Shown here: piece by piece, positions 6,622-16,749 of the stretch
Numbering within the stretch: position 1 is the stretch's first letter
How the letters are laid out: the number at the start of each line of letters is the position of its first letter
DNA from: Prosthecomicrobium sp. N25
GTDB lineage: Bacteria > Pseudomonadota > Alphaproteobacteria > Rhizobiales > Ancalomicrobiaceae
Direction of reading: 5' to 3'
DNA: 64,000 bases
Assembly: GCF_037203705.1 (NCBI RefSeq)
Contig: NZ_JBBCAT010000001.1
Location: 186,001-250,000 of the forward strand
Notes under the pieces: model-generated
The model's database searches: none
The model's input: the letters and a program-made list of their open reading frames with translations, nothing else
What the model was told of the DNA's origin: nothing
Made by a program: the position numbers and the translations under genes

Positions 6622-8385
6622 TCAGTAGCCCGCCGCCAGCGTGCCGCGCTGGCGCGGGTCGGCGGCGCCGAGCAGGCCTTCCGGGGTCACGTGGATCGAG
6701 TTGGCCGAGCCCGAGGTGGTCCCGACCACGACCTTGTGGCCCCGTCCCTTCAGGATCTCGATCGTGTCGGGCGACAGCCCGGCCTCGGTCAGCAGCGCGT
6801 CCGGCCGCCACTGGTGGTGGACGCGCGGCGCCGCGACCGCCTCGGCGACGTTCATGCCGTTGTCGACGACGTTGACGATCACCTGCAGGGTCGTGGAGAT
6901 GATCCGGCTCCCGCCCGGGCTGCCGGTCACCATGGCGAGCTTACCGTCGCGGAACAGGAAGGTCGGCGTCATCGAGGAGAGCGGGCGGGCGCCCGGAGCC
7001 ACGCTGTTGGTGTCGCCGCCGACCAGCCCGTAGGCGTTCTGGGCGCCGGCCTTGGCCGAGAAGTCGTCCATCTCGTTGTTGAGCATCACCCCCGTGCCCT
7101 CCGCCACGAGCCCGAGCCCGTAGGTGAAGTTGAGCGTGTAGGTGTTCGCGACCGCGTTGCCGTCCCGGTCGACCACCGAGAAGTGGGTGGTCTGGTCGCT
7201 CTCGTACGGCAAAGGGTCGCCCGCCCGGATCGCGTCGGCGGGCCGCGCCGCGGCCGGGTCGATGGCGGCGCGCAGCTTGGCCGCATAGGCCTTCGAGGTC
7301 AGGCCCTTGACGGGAATCTTGACCCGGTCCGGGTCGCCCAGGAACTCGGCGCGGTCCGCGTAGGCCGGCTTCATCGCCTCCGCCAGCAGGTGGATCTGCT
7401 GGCCGCTGCCGGCCCCCGCCTTGGCGATGTCGAAGCCCTCCAGGATGTTGAGGATCTGGATCAGGTGGACGCCGCCCGAGGACGGCGGCGGCATGGAGAC
7501 GACGTCGTAGCCGCGGTAGGTGCCGCGCACCGGCTGGCGCGTCACCACCTTGTAGCCGGCGAGGTCCTCGGCGGTCATCACGCCGCCCGCGCCCTTGACC
7601 GCGGCCGCGATCCTCTCGGCGACCGGTCCCTTGTAGAAGCCGTCCGGCCCCTGGGCGGCGATCGTCTTCAGCGTCGCGGCCAGGTCGGCCTGCACCAGCG
7701 TCTCGCCGCGGCCGAGCGGCTGGTCGCCCCGGTAGAAGATCGCCCGGGTCGACGGGTACTGCTTCAGCCGGGTGGCGGTCGGCAGCGAATCGGCGAGGTC
7801 CTCGGCGACCGGGATGCCGTCGGACGCGAGCGCCACCGCGGGCGCGATCAGGTCGGCGAGCGTGAACTTGCCCGAGCCGTAGCGCCGGTGCGCCTCGGCG
7901 AGGCCCGCGACCGTGCCGGGCACGCCGACCGCGAGGCCGGAGTCGCGCGACTTCTTGGGATCCGGCTCGCCCTTGGCGTCCAGGAACATGTCCCGGAAGG
8001 CGGCTGCCGGGGCGGTCTCGCGGTAGTCGATGGCGACGGTCTCGTTGCGGGACGCCATGTGGACCATCATGAAGCCGCCGCCGCCGAGGTTGCCGGCGCG
8101 CGGCAGCGTCACCGCGAGCGCGAAGCCGACCGCCACCGCCGCATCGACCGCGTTGCCGCCGCGCTTCAGGATCTCGACGCCGACCTTCGTGGCCGTGCCC
8201 TCCTGGGAGGCGACCATGCCCTTGGTGCCGATCACCGGCAGGAGCCGGCTCGCCGCGGACTGGATCGGCTGGCCGGGCTGGGGCATGCCGGGAGGCGCAC
8301 CCTGAGCGAAAGCCGCATTCTGGAGCGAGAGGCACAGGGCCGCCGCGGCGGCGAGGCGGATCGGACGGGCGAGGCGTTGCGGCAT
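6622..8385 (-). CDS. ggt: Gamma-glutamyltransferase (glutathione hydrolase), periplasmic
   Basis: 587 residues, the usual size for a GGT precursor. A signal peptide spans residues 1-28 (LAAAAALCLSLQNAAFA). The precursor cuts itself before the catalytic threonine, here Thr399 in DQTTHFSVVD, to give large and small subunits. Other family marks are NLGGGGFMMVH, the large-subunit Arg region DYRETAP, PPPSSGGVHL, PLSSMTPT and the oxyanion GSPGGSRI. It hydrolyses or transfers the gamma-glutamyl group of glutathione in the periplasm. It stands alone on the minus strand, divergent from the acetate transport genes. Confidence 0.96.
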   Translation of the reverse strand: MPQRLARPIRLAAAAALCLSLQNAAFAQGAPPGMPQPGQPIQSAASRLLPVIGTKGMVASQEGTATKVGVEILKRGGNAVDAAVAVGFALAVTLPRAGNLGGGGFMMVHMASRNETVAIDYRETAPAAAFRDMFLDAKGEPDPKKSRDSGLAVGVPGTVAGLAEAHRRYGSGKFTLADLIAPAVALASDGIPVAEDLADSLPTATRLKQYPSTRAIFYRGDQPLGRGETLVQADLAATLKTIAAQGPDGFYKGPVAERIAAAVKGAGGVMTAEDLAGYKVVTRQPVRGTYRGYDVVSMPPPSSGGVHLIQILNILEGFDIAKAGAGSGQQIHLLAEAMKPAYADRAEFLGDPDRVKIPVKGLTSKAYAAKLRAAIDPAAARPADAIRAGDPLPYESDQTTHFSVVDRDGNAVANTYTLNFTYGLGLVAEGTGVMLNNEMDDFSAKAGAQNAYGLVGGDTNSVAPGARPLSSMTPTFLFRDGKLAMVTGSPGGSRIISTTLQVIVNVVDNGMNVAEAVAAPRVHHQWRPDALLTEAGLSPDTIEILKGRGHKVVVGTTSGSANSIHVTPEGLLGAADPRQRGTLAAGY

Positions 8386-8759
8386 GGGAGGCTCCTCCTG
8401 AGCCCGGCATGATGGCGCGGGACGCCGCTCCGCGCCAGCCCGCCGTCCTTCCTTGGCGTCAGCCGGGGGCTGGTCCGGGTTGCCGGGGAAATCTGCGGGA
8501 AAACACGCACTTACCGCAGTGCACCGCGTCCCACCAAAGTCGCACGACCAAGTACGGGGTCCAGCCGGCGGTCACGATCGGTTAAATCTGGCCTCCAGAG
8601 CGGCGGACCTCGGGCCCGCCGGTCGGGTCGGCGGGAGCGACACCCGGACAAGCGGAAGCGGCGATCGGCGTGCCGGCGGGCGGAGGGCCCGGGGCGCGAA
8701 CGGGCCGTCGCGTGTCCGCTCGCCCGCCCCCGGCACCTGTCAGACGCGGGAGGTCGAAC
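8386..8759. other. Intergenic region between divergent ggt and yjcH-actP
   Basis: 374 bases without a gene. It must hold the promoters of both flanking transcripts. The most structured element is an inverted repeat CTGCGG (8493-8498) and CCGCAG (8514-8519), separated by 15 bases rich in A and C; it could be an operator or a weak hairpin. No clear sigma-70, sigma-54 or EcfG-type box was found. GGGAGG directly before 8760 is the ribosome site of yjcH. Confidence 0.5.
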
Positions 8760-9068
8760 GTGCAAAGCGATGTGGTCGAACGGGTTCGCGCGAATCCGAA
8801 ATTCCAGGAGCTCGTCTCCAAGCGCACCAGCTTCGGCTGGCAGCTGACGATCCTGATGCTGGTCATCTACTACGGGTTCATCCTCGTGGTGGCCTTCAAG
8901 AAGGAATGGCTCGCCGTGAAGCTCGGCGCCGGCGTCATGACCGTCGGCATCCCGGTGGGCGTCGCCGTCATCCTGTCGGCCTTCGTGCTGACCGGCATCT
9001 ACGTGGCCCGGGCCAACCGGGACTACGACGCCCTGATCGCGTCCATCAAGGAGGAGGCCACGAAATGA
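8760..9068 (+). CDS. yjcH: DUF485 inner-membrane protein, partner of acetate permease
   Basis: 102 residues from GTG 8760, which has GGGAGG six bases upstream. Two membrane segments are visible, about residues 25-47 ([18 protein letters not shown]) and 55-80 ([20 protein letters not shown]), with the family motif [16 protein letters not shown] before them. DUF485 proteins are encoded directly upstream of the ActP acetate symporter and are thought to help it. The stop overlaps the actP start (ATGA). Confidence 0.93.
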   Translation: MQSDVVERVRANPKFQELVSKRTSFGWQLTILMLVIYYGFILVVAFKKEWLAVKLGAGVMTVGIPVGVAVILSAFVLTGIYVARANRDYDALIASIKEEATK

Positions 9069-10735
9069 GCCGCACCCAGACCATCCTCGCGGGCGGCCTC
9101 GGCCTCGCCCTCCTGTCCGGCGCCGCGCAGGCCGCGGGTCCGGACATCGGCGCCGTGCAGCAGCAGGCGACCAACTGGACCGCCATCGGCATGTTCCTGG
9201 CCTTCGTGCTCATGACGCTCGGCATCACCAAGTGGGCCGCCGCGCAGACCAAGTCGGCCGCCCAGTTCTACACCGCCGGCGGCGGCATCACCGGCTTCCA
9301 GAACGGCCTGGCCATCGCGGGCGACTACATGTCGGCCGCCTCCTTCCTGGGCATCTCGGGCCTCGTCTACACCTCCGGCTACGACGGCCTGATCTACTCG
9401 ATCGGCTTCCTGGTCGGCTGGCCGATCATCATGTTCCTGCTCGCCGAACCCTTGCGGAACCTCGGCAAGTTCACCTTCGCGGACGTCGCCTCGTTCCGCC
9501 TCGGCCAGACCCAGATCCGCACGCTCGCGGCCTGCGGCTCGCTGGTCGTGGTCGCCTTCTACCTGATCGCCCAGATGGTCGGCGCCGGCAAGCTGATCCA
9601 GCTCCTGTTCGGCCTGCCCTACAGCTACGCGGTCGTGATGGTCGGCCTCCTGATGATCGTCTACGTCACCTTCGGCGGCATGGTGGCCACCACCTGGGTG
9701 CAGATCATCAAGGCGGTCCTGCTCCTCGCCGGCGCCTCCTTCATGGCCTTCATGGTCATGGCGCAGTTCAACTTCTCGCCCGAGGCCGTCTTCGCCAAGG
9801 CGGTCGAGGTCAAGAAGACCGACGCCATCATGGCTCCGGGCGGCATGGTCAAGGATCCGATCGAGGCGATCTCGCTCGGCATCGGCCTGATGTTCGGCAC
9901 CGCCGGCCTGCCCCACATCCTGATGCGCTTCTTCACGGTCGCGGACGCCAAGGCGGCGCGGAAGTCCGTCTTCTACGCGACCGGCTTCATCGGCTACTTC
10001 TACATCCTGACCTTCATCATCGGCTTCGGCGCGATCGTGCTGGTCGCCACCAACCCGCAGTTCCTCGACGCCAAGGGCGCGATCATCGGCGGGACCAACA
10101 TGGCGGCCATCCACCTCGCCAACGCGGTCGGCGGCAACCTCTTCCTGGGCTTCATCTCGGCGGTCGCCTTCGCGACGATCCTGGCGGTCGTCTCGGGCCT
10201 GGCGCTCGCCGGCGCCTCGGCGATCAGCCACGACCTCTACGCGTCGGTGCTCGCCAAGGGCAAGGTGAGCGAGGAGAAGGAGATCAAGGTCTCCAAGATC
10301 TCGACCATCTTCCTCGGCATCCTGGCCATCGGCCTCGGCATCGCCTTCGAGAACATGAACATCGCCTTCATGGTCGGCCTCGCCTTCGCGGTCGCGGCCT
10401 CCTGCAACTTCCCGGTCCTGCTGATGAGCATGTTCTGGAAGGGCACGACCACGACCGGCGCGCTCGTCGGCGGCTTCGTCGGCCTGATCGCCTCGGTCGC
10501 CATGGTGGTGATGGGCCCGGCCGTCTGGGAGGGCGTCCTCCTCAACCCGAAGGGCTCGGCGCCGATCGCCTACAACAACCCGGCGCTCTTCTCCATGACG
10601 CTCGCCTTCGCGATCATCTGGCTCGTCAGCCTGGTCGACCGGTCGCGCCAGGCGGCGGCCGAGAAGCAGGCCTTCGACGCCCAGTATGTCCGTTCGCAGA
10701 CGGGCATCGGGGCGGCGGGCGCCAGCGCCCACTGA
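9065..10735 (+). CDS. actP: Cation/acetate symporter, sodium:solute symporter family
   Basis: 556 residues, with an N-terminal cleavable-looking leader ([18 protein letters not shown]) and about 13 membrane segments of the SSS fold. [20 protein letters not shown] and [13 protein letters not shown] are the ActP signature near TM2-TM3, and [20 protein letters not shown] follows mid-protein. It imports acetate and related short-chain carboxylates with Na+ or H+. It is translationally coupled to yjcH and followed by a strong terminator. The acetyl-CoA synthetase gene often found nearby is not in this window. Confidence 0.96.
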   Translation: MSRTQTILAGGLGLALLSGAAQAAGPDIGAVQQQATNWTAIGMFLAFVLMTLGITKWAAAQTKSAAQFYTAGGGITGFQNGLAIAGDYMSAASFLGISGLVYTSGYDGLIYSIGFLVGWPIIMFLLAEPLRNLGKFTFADVASFRLGQTQIRTLAACGSLVVVAFYLIAQMVGAGKLIQLLFGLPYSYAVVMVGLLMIVYVTFGGMVATTWVQIIKAVLLLAGASFMAFMVMAQFNFSPEAVFAKAVEVKKTDAIMAPGGMVKDPIEAISLGIGLMFGTAGLPHILMRFFTVADAKAARKSVFYATGFIGYFYILTFIIGFGAIVLVATNPQFLDAKGAIIGGTNMAAIHLANAVGGNLFLGFISAVAFATILAVVSGLALAGASAISHDLYASVLAKGKVSEEKEIKVSKISTIFLGILAIGLGIAFENMNIAFMVGLAFAVAASCNFPVLLMSMFWKGTTTTGALVGGFVGLIASVAMVVMGPAVWEGVLLNPKGSAPIAYNNPALFSMTLAFAIIWLVSLVDRSRQAAAEKQAFDAQYVRSQTGIGAAGASAH

Positions 10736-10762
10736 TCCGGAGGGGCTCCGGCTCCAACCCCG

Positions 10763-10797
10763 AGGGCCGGGCCGCCGACGAGGTGGCCCGGCCCTTT
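10763..10797 (+). terminator. Rho-independent terminator after actP
   Basis: Perfect 10-base stem GGGCCGGGCC / GGCCCGGCCC (10764-10773, 10785-10794), extended by an A-T pair, with an 11-base loop and followed by TTT. It lies 28 bases after the actP stop and before the next gene. It separates, or attenuates transcription into, the DUF294-exonuclease pair. Confidence 0.85.
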
Positions 10798-10865
10798 CCC
10801 TGTCCGCTCCGCCGGCCCTTGATCGAGCGCATGGCGGCGCCGGTCCCCGCCGCCGAGGATGCCCC

Positions 10866-12680
10866 ATGCCGAAGGCCTTCGACGCCCACAACCCGCCCTT
10901 CGACCGCCTCGCCCACGCCGAGGTGGAGGACCTGCGCGCCCGGCTCGACATCGGCTATGCCGGCCCGGGGACCACGATCGTGGCCGCCGGGAAGGCCTCC
11001 GAGAGCCTCCACGTTATCATCAAGGGCGCGGTCGAGGAGCGCGACCCGGCCGGCGAGCTCAGCGCCGTGCTGGGCCCCAAGGACAGCTTCGACGCCCGCG
11101 CGGTGGTGCACGGCGCTGCGGATTCCGACTTCGTCGCCGCCGAGGAGACGCTCTTCTACATGATCCCCCGCGAGGTCGTGCTCGACCTCGTCCGCCGCAA
11201 CCGCGGCTTCGCGGCCTTCTTCTATTCGGAGATCTCCCGCAAGCTCGAGGCGATCGCCCGCGAGGAGAAGACCGGCGGCGTCGACGCGGTGCTGCGCGCC
11301 CGGGTCAGCGACGCCCGCCCGCGGCCCGCCGCCTTCATCGACGGGCAACGGACCATCGAGGAGGCCGGGCACCTGATGCGCGAGCGGGACGTCAACGCCC
11401 TCTTCGTGCGCGACGGCGACCGCACCGGCATCGTCACCGGCATGAACCTCTCCAAGGGCGTGGTGCTCGGCCGCCTGCCGCTGGAGACCCCGGTCCGCGA
11501 GGTCACCCGCTTCGACCTCGTCGCCGTCGAGGAGACGGACTTCGTCTTCGAGGCGCTGATGCGGATGACCAAGGCCAACAAGCGCCGGCTCGCCGTCACC
11601 CGCGGCGGCGAGATCGCCGGCGTCCTGGAGGACATCGACATCCTCGGCCTGTTCGCCGGCAACTCCCAGCTGATCCCCGGCCGGATCGACCGCGCCCACG
11701 GGCTCGACGACCTGCGCATCGCGGCGCGCGACATCCAGAGCCAGGTCGACCTGCTGCACCGCCAGGGGGTCAGGGTCGAGGACATCGCCGAGATGACCTC
11801 CGACCTCAACCGCCAGCTCTTCGCCCGCCTGTTCGACATGATCGCCCCGCCCTCGATCCGCGAGGCCGGCTGCCTGATGATCATGGGCTCGGAGGGCCGC
11901 GGCGAGCAGACCGTGCGGACCGACCAGGACAACGGCCTCATCCTCGCCAGGGCCGTGCCGGCCGACGACCTCGCCCGCTTCCGCCGTGACTTCTCCGGGG
12001 CGCTCGCCGACTTCGGCTTCCCGCCCTGCCCCGGCAACGTCATGGTGTCGAACCCGGTCTGGTCGCAGACCGTCGACGACTTCCTGGCCCAGATCCGCCA
12101 ATGGGTCCTCGCGCCCGACGCCGAGAGCCCGATGAACCTCGGCATCTTCTTCGACGCGGTCGCGGTCGCCGGCGACGGGAGCCTGCTCGCCCGCGCCAAG
12201 GCGCAATTCGTCTCGCTGATGCGCGGCGAGACCGCCGCGATCGCCCATTTCGCCAAGGCCATCGACCAGTTCCCGGGACCCGGCGGCGTGATCGGCACCA
12301 TCATGGCGACCGTCGGCCGCGAGGAGGTCATCGACATCAAGAAGTCCGGCACCTTCCCGATCGTGCACGGCATCCGCAGCCTCGCGATCGAGGAGGGGCT
12401 GACCGAGACCTCGACGGTGGAGCGGATCGCGCGCGTCCGCCAGACCGGCATCTTCGGCGAGGCGTTCGCCCGCGAGCTGGTCGGCGCCTTCCGGTACTTC
12501 TCCGAGCTGCGCCTGCGCGCGCAGCTGGACGCGGTGCGCCGCCGGGAACCGGAATCCGAGCGCCTGGTCCGGCCCTCGCAGCTCTCCTCCCTCGACCGCG
12601 ACCTGCTGCGGGACGCGCTGCGGGTGGTCCGGCACTTCCGCGAGATCGTCCGCAACCACTACAAGCTGGGGCTCTTCTGA
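10866..12680 (+). CDS. cNMP-binding/CBS/DUF294 putative nucleotidyltransferase
   Basis: 604 residues. Domains in order: a cyclic-nucleotide-binding-like barrel at about 15-125 (HVIIKGAVEERDPAGELSAV), two CBS repeats at about 155-275 (RTIEEAGHLMRERDVNALFV, FEALMRMTKANKRRLAVTR), then DUF294 with the nucleotidyltransferase signature GSEGRGEQTVRTDQDN at about 340-355, and a helical C-terminal part. It resembles GlnD-type nucleotidyltransferases, but the substrate is unknown. In many proteobacteria it sits with actP and an exonuclease, as here, hinting at control of acetate uptake. The stop overlaps the next ATG (TGATG). Confidence 0.9.
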   Translation: MPKAFDAHNPPFDRLAHAEVEDLRARLDIGYAGPGTTIVAAGKASESLHVIIKGAVEERDPAGELSAVLGPKDSFDARAVVHGAADSDFVAAEETLFYMIPREVVLDLVRRNRGFAAFFYSEISRKLEAIAREEKTGGVDAVLRARVSDARPRPAAFIDGQRTIEEAGHLMRERDVNALFVRDGDRTGIVTGMNLSKGVVLGRLPLETPVREVTRFDLVAVEETDFVFEALMRMTKANKRRLAVTRGGEIAGVLEDIDILGLFAGNSQLIPGRIDRAHGLDDLRIAARDIQSQVDLLHRQGVRVEDIAEMTSDLNRQLFARLFDMIAPPSIREAGCLMIMGSEGRGEQTVRTDQDNGLILARAVPADDLARFRRDFSGALADFGFPPCPGNVMVSNPVWSQTVDDFLAQIRQWVLAPDAESPMNLGIFFDAVAVAGDGSLLARAKAQFVSLMRGETAAIAHFAKAIDQFPGPGGVIGTIMATVGREEVIDIKKSGTFPIVHGIRSLAIEEGLTETSTVERIARVRQTGIFGEAFARELVGAFRYFSELRLRAQLDAVRRREPESERLVRPSQLSSLDRDLLRDALRVVRHFREIVRNHYKLGLF

Positions 12681-13354
12681 TGGGGATCCTCGGCGCCGTC
12701 ACCAAGCTCGTCGACCAGCAGCGGCTGTGGGACAAGCAGTGGCTCTGGATGTTCGAGCCGGACCGGACCGGCGAGGTCGTGTCGGTCGACTGCGAGACGA
12801 CCGGCTTCGACACCCGCAAGGACGACGTCGTGTCGATCGCCGCCATCCCGATCCGCGGCAGCCGCATCCTCACCAGCGAGGCCTTCCGGGCGGTGATCCG
12901 GCCCGAGGCGGCCATGCGGGCGGAGGCCATGAAGGTGCACCGCCTGCGCGGCTCGGACGTGGCGGACGCCCGCGTCATCCGCGAGGTCCTGCCCGACTTC
13001 CTGAAGTTCGTCGGCACGCGGCCGCTGGTCGGCTACTGGATCGACTACGACGCCACGATGCTGAACCGCTACACCATCGAGTATTACGGCCTGAGGCTGC
13101 CCAACCGGCGCATCGAGGTCTCTCGGCTCTACTACGACCGGAAATACGCCAAGGCCCCGCAGGGGACCGAGGTCGACCTGCGCTTCGCCTCCATGATGGC
13201 GGATCTCGGCCTGCCCGAGCGCGAGGCCCACGATGCCTTCGAGGACGCGCTGGCGGCCGCCGAGATGTATGTCGTGCTGAAGGACATGATCGCCCGCGGC
13301 GCCTACATCCCGCGTCGCGACCGCGTCCGCGCCGAAGTGGCCGTCGGGGTGTGA
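12680..13354 (+). CDS. DEDD-family 3'-5' exonuclease, DnaQ-like
   Basis: 224 residues. The exonuclease motifs are VSVDCETTGFDTRKDDVVSI (ExoI Asp and Glu), VGYWIDYDATMLNRY (ExoII) and EAHDAFEDALAAAEMY (ExoIII with His and Asp). It resembles the epsilon-like stand-alone nucleases encoded after DUF294/CBS proteins near actP, not the replicative DnaQ. It overlaps the upstream gene by one base, so the two are co-translated. The nucleic-acid or nucleotide substrate is unknown. Confidence 0.9.
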   Translation: MGILGAVTKLVDQQRLWDKQWLWMFEPDRTGEVVSVDCETTGFDTRKDDVVSIAAIPIRGSRILTSEAFRAVIRPEAAMRAEAMKVHRLRGSDVADARVIREVLPDFLKFVGTRPLVGYWIDYDATMLNRYTIEYYGLRLPNRRIEVSRLYYDRKYAKAPQGTEVDLRFASMMADLGLPEREAHDAFEDALAAAEMYVVLKDMIARGAYIPRRDRVRAEVAVGV

Positions 13355-13373
13355 ACGCCCGGCCGCCCCGGTC

Positions 13374-14588
13374 TCACCACATGGCTCGCCCGTGCCGCCC
13401 GGGCGCCAGCCCCAGATGCGCCGCCAGCGTCTCGCCGACGTCCGCGAAGCCCCGCCCGCCCAGGGCGGCCGGCCCGAGGCCGGGGCCGAAGGCGAGGATC
13501 GGGACCTGCTCGCGGGTGTGGTCCGTGCCCCGCCAGGTCGGATCGCAGCCGTGGTCGGCGGTGATCAGTGCCAGGTCGCCCGGCCTGAGCCGCGCCTCGA
13601 GGTCCGGCAGGTCGCGGTCGAAGGCCTCCAGCGCCGCCGCGTAGCCGGGAACGTCCCGTCGGTGTCCGAAGAGCATGTCGAAGTCGACCAGGTTGGAGAC
13701 CACCAGGTCGCCGTCCGGCGCCTCCGCGGCGGCCGCCAGCGTGGCGGCGAAGACCTCGGCGTTCGGGCCCGCCTTGACCTTCCGGGTCACCCCCGACCCC
13801 GCGAAGATGTCCGAGACCTTGCCGATCGCCGTGACGCCGCGTCCGGCAGCCTGGGCCCGGTCGAGCAGCGTCGGCTCGGGCGGCGGCACCGCGAAGTCTC
13901 GCCGGTTCGCCGTGCGCGCAAAGGCGCCGCGGCGCTCGCCCGTGAAGGGCCGGGCGATGACCCGGCCGATGTTGAGCGGATCGCACAGGGTCCGCGCCGC
14001 CTGGCACACCTGGTAGAGGCGCTCCAGGCCGAAGCGCGTCTCATGGGCGGCGATCTGCAGGACGGAATCCGCCGAGGTGTAGAGGATCGGCCGGCCGGTC
14101 GCCAGGTGCGCCTCGCCGAGCCGCTCGATGATCTCCGTGCCCGACGCGTGGCAGTCGCCGAGGATGCCGGGGATGCCGGTCCGCTCGACCAGGGCCGCGA
14201 CCAGGTCCGGCGGGAAGGCCGGCACCGTCTGGGGAAAGTAGCCCCAATCGAACGGGACGGGCACGCCGGCGAGTTCCCAATGGCCGGACGGCGTGTCCTT
14301 GCCCTTCGAGCGCTCGATTCCGAAGCCCCAGCGCCCGCGTCCCGGCGCCGCAGCGAGCCCGGGCGGACGGCCGCCCGACGAGGCCGCGGCGGCGGCGCCG
14401 AGGCCGAGGCCGTCCAGATTCGGCAGGCGGAGCGGTCCCGACCGGAGGCCGGCCCGGTCCCCGGCGCCGGCCGCGCAGGCCTCGGCGATGTGGCCGAGCG
14501 TGTCCGCCCCGGCGTCGCCGTACTGGGCCGCGTCGGCGGCGCCGCCGATGCCGAAGGAGTCGAGGATGATCAGGAAGGCACGCGGCAT
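13374..14588 (-). CDS. deoB: Phosphopentomutase
   Basis: 404 residues, normal for the family. It interconverts ribose/deoxyribose 1-phosphate and 5-phosphate in nucleoside salvage. Alkaline-phosphatase-superfamily metal ligands are at Asp10 ([11 protein letters not shown]) and in [16 protein letters not shown] and [11 protein letters not shown]; the phospho-acceptor threonine is Thr99 in [13 protein letters not shown]. It is the last gene of the punA-deoC-deoA-deoB operon, 14 bases after deoA. It converges on the exonuclease gene. Confidence 0.96.
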   Translation of the reverse strand: MPRAFLIILDSFGIGGAADAAQYGDAGADTLGHIAEACAAGAGDRAGLRSGPLRLPNLDGLGLGAAAAASSGGRPPGLAAAPGRGRWGFGIERSKGKDTPSGHWELAGVPVPFDWGYFPQTVPAFPPDLVAALVERTGIPGILGDCHASGTEIIERLGEAHLATGRPILYTSADSVLQIAAHETRFGLERLYQVCQAARTLCDPLNIGRVIARPFTGERRGAFARTANRRDFAVPPPEPTLLDRAQAAGRGVTAIGKVSDIFAGSGVTRKVKAGPNAEVFAATLAAAAEAPDGDLVVSNLVDFDMLFGHRRDVPGYAAALEAFDRDLPDLEARLRPGDLALITADHGCDPTWRGTDHTREQVPILAFGPGLGPAALGGRGFADVGETLAAHLGLAPGRHGRAMW

Positions 14589-14602
14589 CCGATGTCTCCC
14601 GA

Positions 14603-15931
14603 TCAGCCGTCGACGCGGTCGAGCAGCGGCGAGGCCGGCGGCGGCGTCGGCGCGCCGGGTTCGGCGAGCATGTAGGCGCCGCGGATCCGCTCCGCCACTG
14701 CGGCGGCCGCGCCGGGGCTGCGCGCATGCACGAGGCAGAGCGGCGCATCCGGCCCGACCGCGGCCCCCAGGCCGGCGAGCGCCGTCAGCCCGACCGCGTG
14801 GTCGATCGGGTCGCTCGCCCGCGTCCGCCCGCCGCCGAGCTCGATCACCGCGACTCCGAGCGACCGGGTGTCGATGCCGGCGACCCGCCCGGCCCGGACG
14901 GGCAGGATCGGGACGGCGTGCGGTGCGGCCCCGAGATGGGTGCCCGCGCGCTCCACGAAGTCGGCCGGTCCGCCGAGCGCCGCGACCATGCGTCCGAAGA
15001 TCTCCGCGGCCCGCCCCGAGGCGAGCGCCTCCCGCTGGGCCGCCCGTCCGGCGTCGAGATCCGGCGCGAGTCCGCCGATCACCAGCATCTCGGCGCCGAG
15101 CTCGACCGTCACCGCCTCGATGCGCCGGTTCTCCGGCCGGGCATGGCCGCCGGTCAGGAAGTCGACCGCATGCGCGACCTCCACGGCGTTGCCGGCCGCG
15201 GGGGCGAGGGGCTCGTTCATGTCCGTGACCAGGGCGCGCGTCGGCAGGCCGGCCCCGTTCGAGACCGAGACGAGGCTCTCCGCCAGCCCGCGCGCCGCCG
15301 CGAAGTCCGCCATGAAGGCGCCGTTGCCGCACTTGACGTCGAGGACCAGGCCGCCGAGCCCGGCGGCGAGCTTCTTCGACAGGATGGAGGCCGTGATGAG
15401 GTCGATGGACTCCACCGTCGCGGTCACGTCCCGGATCGCGTAGAAGCGCTTGTCGGCGGGCGCCAGGTCCGCGGTCTGGCCGATCACCGCGCAGCCGACC
15501 GATCGCACCACTGCGGCGAAGAGGTCGTTTTCGGGCTGGGTGCGGTAGCCGGGGATCGAGTCGAGCTTGTCGAGGGTGCCGCCCGTGTGCCCGAGGCCGC
15601 GACCCGAGATCATCGGCACGTAGCCGCCGCACGCGGCCACCATGGGTGCGAGCATCAGCGAGACGTTGTCGCCGACGCCGCCGGAGGAATGCTTGTCGAG
15701 CGCTGGCCCGGGCAGGTCCCAGCGCAGCACCGTGCCGGAATCCCGCATCGCCCTCGTCAGCGCCACCCGCTCGGCGAGGGTCATGCCCCGGAAGAACACC
15801 GCCATCGCGAAGGCGGCGACCTGGCCCTCCGTCACCGAGCCGTCGGTCAGGCCGCGCACCATGAAGGCGATCTCGGCCTCGCCGAGCTCGTTTCCCTCGC
15901 GCTTCCGGCGGATGATCTCCTGCGGCAGCAT
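14603..15931 (-). CDS. deoA: Thymidine phosphorylase
   Basis: 442 residues. It splits thymidine (and deoxyuridine) with phosphate to the base plus deoxyribose 1-phosphate. The glycosyltransferase family 3 signature is clear: [39 protein letters not shown], and later [10 protein letters not shown]. It lies in the middle of the nucleoside salvage operon, nine bases after deoC. The last 80 residues ([20 protein letters not shown]) form the usual alpha/beta domain. Confidence 0.97.
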   Translation of the reverse strand: MLPQEIIRRKREGNELGEAEIAFMVRGLTDGSVTEGQVAAFAMAVFFRGMTLAERVALTRAMRDSGTVLRWDLPGPALDKHSSGGVGDNVSLMLAPMVAACGGYVPMISGRGLGHTGGTLDKLDSIPGYRTQPENDLFAAVVRSVGCAVIGQTADLAPADKRFYAIRDVTATVESIDLITASILSKKLAAGLGGLVLDVKCGNGAFMADFAAARGLAESLVSVSNGAGLPTRALVTDMNEPLAPAAGNAVEVAHAVDFLTGGHARPENRRIEAVTVELGAEMLVIGGLAPDLDAGRAAQREALASGRAAEIFGRMVAALGGPADFVERAGTHLGAAPHAVPILPVRAGRVAGIDTRSLGVAVIELGGGRTRASDPIDHAVGLTALAGLGAAVGPDAPLCLVHARSPGAAAAVAERIRGAYMLAEPGAPTPPPASPLLDRVDG

Positions 15932-15940
15932 GGCGGTCCC

Positions 15941-16738
15941 TCAGTAGGCCAGCCGGGGCGCGGACGGGTCCGGCGCGCCGCCGTCGAGATGGGCGAGGAG
16001 GTCGGCGAGGAGCCCGCTGGCGCCGAACCGGAACGTCGCCGGGGTCGCCCAGCCCGCCCCGAGGATGCGGTCCGCCAGTCCGAGGTAGTGGCCCGCGTCC
16101 GCCGTCGTGCGGATGCCGCCCGCGGCCTTGAAGCCCGCCCGCCCTCCCGCGTCGCGGATGGCCTCCAGCATCAGGGTCGCCGCCTCCGGGGTCGCGTTGA
16201 CCGGCACCTTGCCGGTCGAGGTCTTGATGAAGTCCGCCCCGGCCGCGAGCGCCAGGTCGGCGGCGCGGCGGATCGCGTCGGGGGCGGCGAGCCGGCCCGT
16301 CTCCAGGATGACCTTCAGCCGCACGGGCGCCGCGCAGGCCTCGCGCACTAGGCGGATCTGCGCGTCGGCCACCTCCGGCTGCCCCGCCAGGAAGGCCCGG
16401 TAGGGCATGACCAGGTCGATCTCGTCCGCCCCGTCGGCGATCGCCGCCCGGGTCTCGGCCAGCACCGCCGGCGTGTCGGTCCCGCCCGCCGGGAAGTTCA
16501 CCACCGTGGCGACCCGGACCGGCGTGCCGGCGAGCCGCGCCTTGGCGAGCCGCACGAAGCGCGGCCACAGGCAGACCGCCGCCACCGGCCCGTGCGGCGT
16601 CACCGCGCGGGCGCAGAGGTCGGCGACTGCCGCCTCCTTGCAGTCGTCCGCGAGGTCGGTCAGGTCGAGGAGCGGCAGGGCGCGGGCCGCGGTTGCGCGG
16701 CGCGCCGCCTCGGCGAGGGGAAGCAGGGGGTCCGACAT
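15941..16738 (-). CDS. deoC: Deoxyribose-phosphate aldolase
   Basis: 265 residues. It cleaves 2-deoxyribose 5-phosphate to acetaldehyde and glyceraldehyde 3-phosphate. The Schiff-base lysine is Lys172 in DFIKTSTGK, and the second active-site lysine is in [13 protein letters not shown] 16738 was chosen because it gives the normal family length; reading frames running further upstream are shadows of punA. It is 11 bases after punA. Confidence 0.96.
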   Translation of the reverse strand: MSDPLLPLAEAARRATAARALPLLDLTDLADDCKEAAVADLCARAVTPHGPVAAVCLWPRFVRLAKARLAGTPVRVATVVNFPAGGTDTPAVLAETRAAIADGADEIDLVMPYRAFLAGQPEVADAQIRLVREACAAPVRLKVILETGRLAAPDAIRRAADLALAAGADFIKTSTGKVPVNATPEAATLMLEAIRDAGGRAGFKAAGGIRTTADAGHYLGLADRILGAGWATPATFRFGASGLLADLLAHLDGGAPDPSAPRLAY

Positions 16739-16749
16739 GGTGCTGGCTC

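Noticed and set aside
8470-8483. Possible sigma-54 promoter (TGG...TTGC) before yjcH
   Set aside because: Only eight bases separate GG and GC; sigma-54 needs ten.
8493-8519. CTGCGG-N15-CCGCAG as a terminator
   Set aside because: Short stem, long loop, no T-run, and it lies between divergent genes.
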